A model generated the notes under the pieces. The model did not search any database. It was not told the origin of the DNA and saw nothing but the letters and a program-made list of their open reading frames with translations. Below, piece by piece: positions 55,321-64,000 of a stretch of DNA of 64,000 bases (its first letter is position 1; every line of letters begins with the position of its first letter). Where the stretch lies: positions 232,196,961 to 232,260,960 of the forward strand of contig CP136066.1 in assembly GCA_032622095.1 (NCBI GenBank), read 5' to 3'. Position numbers and translations under genes: made by a program. Source of the stretch: Siphonodentalium dalli. Taxonomy: Eukaryota > Mollusca > Scaphopoda > Gadilida > Siphonodentaliidae.

Positions 55321-56658
55321 CCTATAACTGATAATTTGTCAAAGATATGATCACAGGAATCCATATATCAGTACCAACTTGAAATCAAAAGCTCAAATAA
55401 TTTATCTTAAGAAGTGGTTAAAGTATTTGGGGTGGGGAGGAGTAGTTTTAAATTTCATAACTATGTCCCTATTCACCCAAAGACCTCTCACTGTGAGATC
55501 CATCGGTTTAGTGATTTCGGAGGATATGTTTAGGAGTTTAAGTTAACTCATTGGAAGTAAAAGTGATAAACCCTTATTTCTGCCACTTTTGACCTGCCAG
55601 ATATTCAAAATTAATTCACTTCTAAAGAGAAATTATAATTTGTTGACAAGCCATACTGCTTAAAACAACATACATGTATGGGATTCCATCTCATATTTAA
55701 ATTGTACTTTAATTTACCCCCCCCTATTCTCCCCAGTTGTTATTTGTTTATCAAACATGTACAGATAAGATCAGATCTGACCTGCATGTGTATTAAATAA
55801 GGAATGCTTATATTGTCAGGTATATATGCAAGATTAAGTGTTTCATAACAGGGGTGTATGGTTTTCAAAAATATATGTAGTTTATACAATACAAAAGTGT
55901 TATCTATAATATGTTATACAGACATACTATGATGAGGATGCTGGTCCCTATGACCCATAAATCGAAACAGATTACCATAGTTCATATAAAAGAAAGTAAG
56001 TAGCCCTCAATAAAATGGTTTCACACATTACAATGTTTTACAAGTAGCTTGGACACTAAAATCCATAACCTTCAATGTCAATCTTCTAAGCTCTCTGTGG
56101 CCCCTAAAATTCAATCAACCATGACAATATGAACAAAGGGGAAAATAAGGTTCCTGGAAATATTAACAATAGTCATGTAGACTTATCTGCCTGTTACCTA
56201 TTCCATAGATAAATCATATTGGCTATCAGCCATTATTTTAATTTCAAATTGAAAGCATGTGTCTAAAGGGTTAATATATTTTTTTTTAAATCAATCAGTC
56301 AATATCAAAATTGATAGAAGTGAATAGTGTGCAAAGATAACCATAGATAAGAGATATGAGGAAGAGTCCATGTACATAATAGCATGTGTCTATGGGAAGC
56401 TTGGAAAGGGTTAATTATTTTCTAAGCAGATCAATGGAATATAGAAGACACTTATATACCGGTAGGTGAGGGGTCTCTTGTCCCACCCTATGATGAAATT
56501 TCAAGAATAGGAGAAACAAAAGACTCATGCTGTCATTAAACAATAAAAATAAAAATCACCAACCCTGATCTATCCAATTAGGTCACAGCTTGTAAGCAAC
56601 TTTAGGCAATATCTGAATATAAAATAGGGACTACAATGATTTATAAATGTACACTTAC
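55321..56658. other. Non-coding stretch (presumed intron)
   Basis: No exon with good splice sites seen before the candidate at 56659. AT-rich, with single-copy appearance. Confidence 0.45.
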
Positions 56659-56931
56659 TGTTTCCCTTTCTTTCGATCCACCACTTCTCTTGTGTTCATT
56701 GTTTTCCCTGTCCTCTTTTCGATCCTCTCCTAACCCCTCAGTATCATCATATGCAGGGTCACCTATGCCATTTGACACCCATCCAGTAACATGCGGCTCA
56801 TCACTGGCCACTCCTTTCTCCCTCGGTTCACCAAGGGATGACCAGAATTCCATCATGCTTTCATTGCTAGCGGTTATGTTAAGGACCTCTGACAAATCAC
56901 AATTTGGGATAATCAGCTGGAGGTCAGTGTC
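56659..56931 (-). CDS. Candidate internal exon (91 codons), family uncertain
   Basis: On the minus strand a strong acceptor TTTGTTTGTTTTCAG precedes 273 bp open in one frame, ending at donor GTAAGTG (56658-56652). It is phase 0 at both ends. The peptide starts DTDLQLIIPNCDLSEVL, passes MMEFWSSLGEPREKG and VTGWVSNGIGDPAYDDTEG, and ends in a charged EDRKEDRENNEHKRSGG tail. Balanced composition, both consensus splice sites and a length divisible by three make this the best exon candidate after the FYVE exon. It could be part of the same minus-strand gene, upstream of the FYVE exon, where SARA/endofin proteins have long acidic linkers. I do not recognise the sequence itself. Confidence 0.65.
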
Positions 56932-56942
56932 CTGAAAACAAA

Positions 56943-57230
56943 CAAATAATAATGTCATTAGGACTACAACGATTCATCGTGAATTCAATACAACGCGATA
57001 CAAATAGTAATGTCATTAGGACTGCAACGATTCATCGTGAATTCAATACATCGTGATACAAATAATAATGTCATTAGGACTGCAACGATTCATCGTGAAT
57101 TCAATACATCGCGATACAAATAATAATGTCATTAGGACTACAACGATTCATCGTGAATTCAATACATCGCGATACAAATACTAATGTCATTAGGACTGCA
57201 ACAATTCATTGTGAATTCAATACATCACAC
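56943..57230 (+). repeat. 58-bp minisatellite, 5 units
   Basis: Units of CAAATAATAATGTCATTAGG, ACTACAACGATTCATCGTGA, ATTCAATACATCGCGATA, nearly identical except the last. It begins 12 bp upstream (in gene direction) of the acceptor of the neighbouring exon candidate. Confidence 0.93.
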
Positions 57231-58196
57231 TTATATACATTACACCATATCGTATCATGTCATGAATGTCGCAATACAGTAATGAAACTAATGATGTAGG
57301 ATTTTATTGTGGAAGTCAACAGAATGCATACATTTCTATTTTGTACAACTCAACATTTCGGGCAGCCTATTTATATAATTTGTAGTTTAACAAGAACTAA
57401 CCTGTTTCTGAAATACGCATAGATATTCAAGCACATGTCAATATACTTCAGGGAATTTATTGGGTGATTTCAATACTGATGCAGCTACATGGACACTAAA
57501 CTCTGGAATGTGATGTGTAACGAAACACTCATAACAAATCACTAATTCTCGCTTCCGATGCTTATTTCTTGAAAATAACAAATATTCTTGTTTTTGCGAA
57601 AGAACTAAATATTTCTTGTGTCCATTGAACAAAACCGCATTTAGAAATATAGTCCCGTATAAAGCTGATGCCTTGCACAAATGTCAATCTTTTACTTTTC
57701 ACCCATTTTCCCACTTTTATTGATAGCGCCAACACAATTATCCTAATTTCACCAGTAAGAAGCATAAGAGCTTTATTTAGAGCATTTGTTCATCCGGTAT
57801 CATAGGCACAAATTGAATCACATATTCCTGCATGATTTTTATAATATATCTTGCAATTTTGCACACATATCTCTGTGCTTTCAAATGCAATACATGTATT
57901 GGTAACGCTCGGACAACAGACAACAGGCACAGTAATATCAAATAGCTATATTAATATGGAACAAAGCCAAGAACTCCTATGAGCAATGAACAATTCTACC
58001 ATCGGATAATATTGCAGCCATACTCCTACATATGGAACAGGATATAGTTTTACTATATATTATTTATTTACAATATCAACAAAGGAACCAATTCCCCCAT
58101 TACATACAAAAATAATTTGTGAAACATGTCATTATTTGAGCTCTGGGAAACCAGTTGTATTATAATGCATTCCAAACCTAATTGTGTCCAGAAACA
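57231..58196. other. Non-coding stretch (presumed intron)
   Basis: Two overlapping minus-strand open frames (57438-57680, 57562-57765) show no known domain and no clear splice pair. I do not call them genes. Confidence 0.4.
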
Positions 58197-58310
58197 AGAC
58201 AGTCAATGACCGTGGGTCGCCATTAGACTTTAAAGACTGGGACTCTGAAGACTACAAGAGTCAGTATGTGACAATATCAATTAAGACAAGTAGTTCTAAA
58301 CATGGACATA
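58197..58310 (+). repeat. R6 head fragment
   Basis: CAAGACAGTCAATGACCGTG, GACTCTGAAGACTACAAGAG and TAGTTCTAAACATGGACATA match the first 110 bp of R6 with moderate divergence. Confidence 0.7.
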
Positions 58311-58439
58311 ACTGGGGGTTCCAAGATGAGCAGGACTCTTCACCTTGTAATTTCTAATTGCACACCACTGACAAATAACAAACGCGTTACCCTTTTTGGG
58401 AAGAAGTTAAATTTGTGTGATAAGCAATGAATGGAAAGA

Positions 58440-59945
58440 TTTTGAATTTTGAAATCCAAGCCATGTTTTTTGGCCGAACGACCCCAAAATGACTCATTCC
58501 CATCTACATTCCAATTAAAACAGCTATGACAAATTTCATGAGGATCAGATTAAAGCTACGACATGTAGCCCGTGCTAAAGGATTTAGTCATGCAAAGAGT
58601 AAAATCCAAGATGGCTGCCAGCGGCCATGATTTTTGGCCGAATGATCCTGAAATGACTCGTTCCCATTTACATGTCATTGTTTAGATCCATGACACATTA
58701 TATGATGATCCGACCAAAGGTACGACCTGTAGGCCGTGTCAAAGAATTTAGACATGCAAAGAATAACTCTAAGATGGCTGCCGGCGGCCATGTTTTTTGG
58801 CCGACTGATCCCAAAATTACTCGTTCCCATCTACATGTCAATGTTAACATTCATGACAAATTTCATGATGATCAGACCAAAGGTACGACATGTAGCCCGT
58901 GCTAATGTCAACAGCTATGACAAATTTTATAATGATCCGACCAAAGGTACGACCTGTAGCCCGTGCTAAAGGATATAGTCATACAAAGAGTAAAATCCTA
59001 TGATGGCTGCTGGCGGCCATGTTTTTTGGCCGAATAACCCCAAAATGACTCGTTCCCATCTACATGTCATTGTTAACATCCACGACACATTTTATGATGA
59101 TCGGACAAAAGGTACGACCTGTAGGCCGTGCCAAAGAATTTAGTCATGCAAAGAGTAAATCTAAGATGGCTGCCGGCGGCCATGTTTTTTGGCCAAATTA
59201 CCCCAAAATTACTAGCTCCCATCTACATGTCAATGTTAACATCCATGACAAATTTCATGATGATCAGACCAAAGATACGACCTGTAGCCCGTGCTAATGG
59301 ATTGATTTTTGAAATCCAAGATGGCCGCTGGCGGCCATGTTGTTTGTCCGAATGATCCCAAAATGACTCGTTCACGTCTACATTCCAATTTCAACAGCCA
59401 TGACAAATTTCATGATGATCAGACTAAAGAAACGACCTGTAGCCTGTGCTAAAGGATTTAGTCATACAAAGAGTAAAATCCAAAATGGCTGCTGGCAGCC
59501 ATGTTTTTTTGCCGAATTACCCCAAAATGACTCGTTCCCATCTACATGTCATTGTTAACATCCATGAAAATATTTATGATGATCCGACCAAAGGTACGAC
59601 CTGTAGGCCGTGCCAAAGAATTTAGTCATGCAAAGAGTAAAATCTAAGATGGCTGCCGGTGGCCATGTTTTTCGGGCGAACAACCCCAAAATTACTCGGT
59701 CCCATCTACATGTCAATATTAACATCCATGACAAATTTCATGATGATCAGACGAACGGTACGACTTGTAGCCCGTGCTAATGGATTGAATATTGAAATCA
59801 AAGATGGCCACTGGCGGCCATGTTTTTTCCCGAATGAACCCAAAATGACTCGTTCCCATCTACATATCAATGTCAACAGCTATGACAAATTTTAATATGA
59901 TTACGTCAGTACGTATGGACAACCCAAAACAGGTATGTCCATCTA
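58440..59945 (+). repeat. SAT-K tandem units without element ends
   Basis: About eight units of GGCGGCCATGTTTTTTGGCC, ACCCCAAAATGACTCGTTCC, CATGATGATCAGACCAAAGG, GACCTGTAGCCCGTGCTAA. Neither TAGCTCAACTT end is present, so both sides are truncated. The open frames here are unit translations. Confidence 0.88.
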
Positions 59946-61090
59946 TAACAAGACAGTCAAAGACTGTGGGGTCGCTCACCAGACTGCAAAGACTGATAAG
60001 ACTGGGACTTTGGAGACCACAACAGTCAGAACTTTTCATAATCACTTTAAAAGAGGTAGATCTAAACAGGATATGTGGCTAGAGAGGCTTCATGAATGTA
60101 GATAAGTGAATATCAAATTACCAAATCTACAAAATCTACCTTGAAATTACCAAATCTAACTTGAAATTACCAACTGTACACTAGTGATAACCCCCTCCTC
60201 CAGCTCAAGAAGTCCCCTCTCGCCAGGGGCCCAGACTCTCAAGTCTTAGGTTGAAATTTCACAACCGACATCTCAAACTTTCTCAATTGTTGGAAATTTT
60301 CAATCTCACAAGCGCTTTATATAAAACCATTTAGACATGATTAAAGCCCAATTATCCATGGACCCAAAAACACTATATGTATGTCAGATTAATCAGTCAA
60401 GTAGTTCCAAGGTAGACGTTTTAATGAATTTTGTATTTTAATGATTTTTTAGACACAAAAGTCTTAAGTCCCCATAGTCCTGTCATTTCTTAATGGGTTG
60501 ACCTCATGTTAACAGATCTGAATCTCAGACACAAAAGGATCCTCCATACTATATGGTCCAACCTCTCTTGAGAGGACATTATAAGTATTACTATAGAGAC
60601 ATAGTTATGTCCCTGGTCCCACCCTATTTAACCTGGTGACCCCATCTGCATAAATTTGAATCCCAGACACCAAAGAACCCTTAATACTAAATATCAGTAA
60701 AATAAACCTGACGGTCCGTGTAAAGGAAGCATATTAAGAGGAAAACTGTCCTTTGCTTGGCCCCTATTTGACCAGGATGACCCCATTTGAACAAATCTGA
60801 ACTACAGTCACAAAAGGACCCTTCATACCAAATATGAACCAATTCAACCTGATGGTACACGATAAGTCGTTTTTAAGAATTACTATGGAGGGCAAGAGTT
60901 ATGGCCCTGGCTTCACAACCATTTGACAGAGTGACCTCATTTGAACAAATCTGAATGTGAGTCACCTAGGGAACATCCACACCAAATATATGAACCCATT
61001 CAGTCTTATGACCTACAGAAGATGTTCAAAGAATTGTTGGCAGATGGATGGACGGACAGACAGATGAACAGGTAACAGAGAAATGATGAC
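59946..61090 (+). repeat. Dispersed repeat R6, copy 2
   Basis: AACAAGACAGTCAAAGACTG and GATATGTGGCTAGAGAGGCT open it. Repeated GAACAAATCTGAA modules follow, ending at GATGGATGGACGGACAGACA (61045). It is close to 6545-7830 but has an extra ACCAAATCTAACTTGAAATT duplication near 60120-60170. Confidence 0.75.
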
Positions 61091-61500
61091 TATAGCTTCT
61101 TCTCAATAAGAGCTTTAAATTTACATTTCATTGAACAAATCTGTCAGTCACCCCCCCCCCCCCCCCCACACTGTGGGGACATCCCTGTGAGAATATGATA
61201 TACAACATTTATTTTACTACATTAGCTTAACAAAATTCCCATGACCTTGAGAGCAAGTGCATTCTGAGAATTATATTCCATTCATCAAGCCATCAGCTAC
61301 CAGTGTCTGAGAGGTGTTGACATAGATAATTAGGTTTTAACAACTGCACACACAGCTTTTTGATACTCCTACAGCTGTGATCAAAACAAGGATTTTAATG
61401 GGGTGAACAAGGAAGAGATAACATGGTATGATACAGTGTGGTGTGGCAGGGACACTGAGGAGGTGGGGTGGGGGAGGGTGTGGTTGGGTAGCTGTGATAT
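61091..61500. other. Non-coding, with poly-C and GT-rich tract
   Basis: A C-run lies at 61149-61167 and a G/T-rich stretch at 61437-61495. Otherwise single-copy looking. Confidence 0.55.
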
Positions 61501-62096
61501 GTCTAAAAAAATGTCAAAGGTCAAAATGCAAAAGTTATATATTTTTTAGAGTTATGTCCCTGGCTCTGCCCCTATTTGACCCAGTGACCCCATTTGAACA
61601 AATCTGAACCCCAGTCACCCAAGGTAACTCTGTACCAAATATAAGCTAAATCGGCCAAATATTTTTTTAGAAGAAGTCATTGTAAGATTTACTATGAGTT
61701 ATGGCCCTGGTTTCTCAACTAATTGACCGGGTGACATCATTTGAACAAATCTGAACACCAGTCACCCAAGGACCATCCATACCAAATATTAGCTAAATCG
61801 GCCCAATGGTTCTGAACAAGAAGTCGTTGTAAGAATTACTATGGAGGAATAGAGTTATGGCCCTGGCTTCGCAACTATTTGACCCAGTGACCTCATTTGA
61901 ACAAATCTGAATGAGAGTCACCTAGGGAACATCCACACCAAATATGAACCAATTTGGTCTTCCGGTTTCAGAGGAGAAGATGTTCAAAGAATTGTTGACG
62001 GACAGACGGATGGACGGACGGACGGACGGATGGACGGACGACGGACGAGGAGTGATGACTAGAGCTCCACCGGAGACTTCGTCTCAGGTGAGCTAA
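61501..62096 (+). repeat. R6-type modules with GGAC tract
   Basis: Three degenerate units of TATTTGACCCAGTGACCCCA, TTTGAACAAATCTGAAC, CCATACCAAATATTAGCTAA, then GGACGGACGGACGGATGGAC at 62000-62050. It closes with GAGCTCCACCGGAGACTTCG and CAGGTGAGCTAAAAA, an ending that resembles SAT-K's GAGCTAAAAATG. Confidence 0.75.
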
Positions 62097-62189
62097 AAAG
62101 ATAAATGTATGTTTCACAGGAGTGCCTGTATTTCTGGCCAACTTGGGATATAGGATCACGCCAGTACGTATGGACCGTAGAACGGCGAC

Positions 62190-62740
62190 ATGTCACTCGA
62201 AATCCAAAGGTTCGCTATTCCCAAGGTTCATTATACCGAAGTTTCGCTATTCCCAAGGTTCTCTGTATTCCTCTATATTCAGAATGTTTTTATAACTTGT
62301 TATTTTGAAGTTTCATTCTATATTCTAAAGTATTGAGAGGGTTCTTTATTATAAGACTCTTTTTATGAAGGAAATAACTTAAAGGTACTCAATCCGATAA
62401 GACGCTGCTAAATTACTCTTTCTTTGGCTTCGGTGGGAAAAAAAAAATTTGATTAGTGTCGAGGAACCCACCCATCAAAGCTCAGAGTTATTAGATATCG
62501 ATCTTTGCAGTTGGCTATTTTTATTGTTTCTGGGCCTAATCGTGCCAGAAGCGCGTGAATGTCAAACGGGCGGTCTTCCAGATAAAGATGGATAACTGTA
62601 AAATCGTGGAAATAATAACTACTTGGTATTAGAGTTGTCCATCTTTTCTGGTTAAATACGCCCAGAATAGCATACCTTTAGAATAGCGAACCTTCTGAAT
62701 AAGAACCTTTGGAATAGCGACCCTTCGGAATAATGAACCT
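62190..62740. mobile_element. Inverted-end repeat built from GCTATTCC words
   Basis: The left side has AAAGGTTCGCTATTCCCAAG, TTTCGCTATTCCCAAGGTTC. The right side has the inverse, GAATAGCGAACCTTCTGAAT, TTTGGAATAGCGACCCTTCG. Each end is itself a short tandem array. A TACTCAATCCGAT repeat (62380-62620) lies between. Confidence 0.6.
62380..62640 (+). repeat. TACTCAATCCGAT repeat, copy 2
   Basis: AAAGGTACTCAATCCGATAA, GAACCCACCCATCAAAGCTC, GATAAAGATGGATAACTGTA. The 3' part is missing. Confidence 0.75.
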
Positions 62741-63254
62741 GATCCTGTATGAAGACCCCATGACACGTCCATCAATAAATGTATACATGTTTCATGGGAC
62801 TGTTTATATATATACATATATAAGACTGGAGTAAAGTTGAGACCAACATGTCTTTGTTAATTTTCAACGAAATTTGGTATGGTGACTCAGGGTGCCCTGG
62901 CAGAGTGCATAATGTCGTTAGTTTTTCTAAATTTTGATTTAAACAAATTTAAATTAATAAAAAAAATATGAACATTTGTGAATATTTAGGTACAAATAAA
63001 CCTATTTGCACGAGAATATGTTGCAGCACCAGATATAGAGGAATTTGGGCCACAGTTAGACATAGGTCAGAGTGAGATATTGCCTCTAACATTTCTCTAA
63101 TTTCCAGAACAATATCCATGGCGCCAGTCAAGAGATATTAGCCATATAGCACATGTTACTATATTTCTTCAAAATACAATCATCAGGTGAAGGTTGAATC
63201 TAGCCAAGCGACCAATTTTCAAGGCAAAATTATTTAATTAAATTTTTGCAATTT
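62741..63254. other. Non-coding stretch
   Basis: AATTTGGTATGGTGACTCAG and CTGGCAGAGTGCATAATGTC (62875-62915) match a short internal REP-A phrase. Otherwise nothing is recognised. Confidence 0.45.
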
Positions 63255-63577
63255 TAAAGTCACTCAATCGGAATTAACCCTCACAGATTACTATTTCCTT
63301 GACTTCGGAGGTGAGAAATATTTGATTCAAGTCGAGGAACCCACAACATCAAAGCTCAGAGTGATCAGATACCGATGGCCCAGAAAACAGCAGACGAGAA
63401 TACTCTCTCTGACAGAATTGCAGATGAAGATGGATAACTCTAAAATCAACTGTTTTTTTGTGTGTGTCAGATGTTTGACAAACCAGCAATATTCGTTGAG
63501 CAAAAAGTTGATGAATTACAGGTTTATGTCAATTTTAGGCTATAATTGACTGCAGTTAGCATTATTTTCGAGCAATT
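63255..63577 (+). repeat. TACTCAATCCGAT repeat, copy 3
   Basis: AAAGTCACTCAATCGGAATT, GAGGAACCCACAACATCAAA, CAGATGAAGATGGATAACTC, TAACATTATTTTC-like end. It runs directly into copy 4, head to tail. Confidence 0.75.
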
Positions 63578-64000
63578 AAAGGTACTCAATCCGATAAAAC
63601 TCCTCTCAATTACTATTTCAATGGCTTCGGGGGTCAAAAATATTTTATTCGAGTCGAGGAAGTCACCCATCAAAGCTCAGATTTGTTAGATATCGATTTT
63701 AGAAATCTATTATTTTTCATTATTGGGAATACTTTCTGGCCCAGAACACAGTCAAAATTGTGTTATTATTACCACTTGATTTTAGAGTTATCCATCCTTG
63801 TCTGTTTGAATAGTGTTTTGGTGTACACATCTCGAGCAGGTTACGAAATTGACGGCAATTATTACTACTCATCTCGAGCAAATAACAAATTTCAAAAATC
63901 AATATCTAATAACTCTGAGCTTTGTTTGTTTGATGGGTTCCTCGACTCTTAATCAAATATTTTTTAGCCAAAGAAATATTAATATAGGACCCTCTGATCG
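63578..64000. mobile_element. TACTCAATCCGAT foldback, copy 4, cut by the window edge
   Basis: The left arm 63578-63710 (CGAGTCGAGGAAGTCACCCA, AAAGCTCAG, GATATCGATTTTAGAAATC) faces an inverted arm at about 63890-63995 (CAATATCTAATAACTCTGAG, GATGGGTTCCTCGACTC, AAATATTTTTTAGCC). This shows that the family is an inverted-end element. The right end probably lies just past 64000. Confidence 0.8.

Noticed and set aside
57438-57765. Two overlapping minus-strand frames near the 56.7-kb exon
   Set aside because: No domain, no clear acceptor/donor pair, and two competing frames. Left as non-coding.

Overview
The window looks like intronic or gene-poor DNA from an animal nuclear genome, most likely a mollusc and possibly a bivalve. 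It is AT-rich, has no operons or long ORFs, carries GT-AG exons, and is filled with nested, decayed transposable elements. The mollusc call is an inference. It rests on the animal-type FYVE exon and on tandem modules containing GGGCCATAACTC and GGCGGCCATG with GGAC-rich tails, which I associate with bivalve genomes. I saw no rRNA, tRNA, CRISPR array or prokaryotic signal.

Coding content is minimal. One exon can be recognised: 1107-1352 on the minus strand carries the first half of a FYVE zinc finger of the ZFYVE9/ZFYVE16 (SARA/endofin) type. Two anonymous acidic exon candidates with clean splice sites lie on the same strand (19222-19327 and 56659-56931). The simplest reading is that most of the window is introns of one long minus-strand gene, but I cannot prove that the exons are joined.

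Layout: 1-3.4 kb holds the FYVE exon and dispersed repeat REP-A. 3.4-6.5 kb is a foldback element with about 160-bp inverted ends, carrying two Helitron-like insertions side by side. 6.5-10.1 kb holds a repeat family shared with 60 kb, two small snapback hairpins and another foldback. 11.1-16.1 kb is a nested stack: a CR1/L2-like LINE is split by a 2.87-kb hAT-like element with an exact 8-bp target duplication, which holds a second hAT-like element with its own 8-bp duplication. 16.7-18.9 kb is a second LINE copy interrupted by two different small inverted-repeat elements. 19.8-22.6 kb is a tandem-repeat element (SAT-K) with a 375-bp GC-rich MITE inside.

23.4-39.8 kb is the most striking block. 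It is four head-to-tail copies of a 3.67-kb unit carrying a decayed MULE transposase. Units 2 and 4 contain an identical 866-bp Helitron; units 1 and 3 preserve the empty site. The order (A, A+Helitron) x 2 shows that a dimer was itself duplicated, or that an assembler repeated it.

39.8-55.3 kb contains two copies of a roughly 1.6-kb segment. One copy is split by a 6.76-kb element with matched inverted ends, and the other gives the exact empty site. 55-64 kb holds an exon candidate, a 58-bp minisatellite, more SAT-K and repeat R6 copies, and foldback repeats at the right edge. Nothing here suggests cooperating genes; the interest is in element structure, nesting order and the higher-order tandem array.
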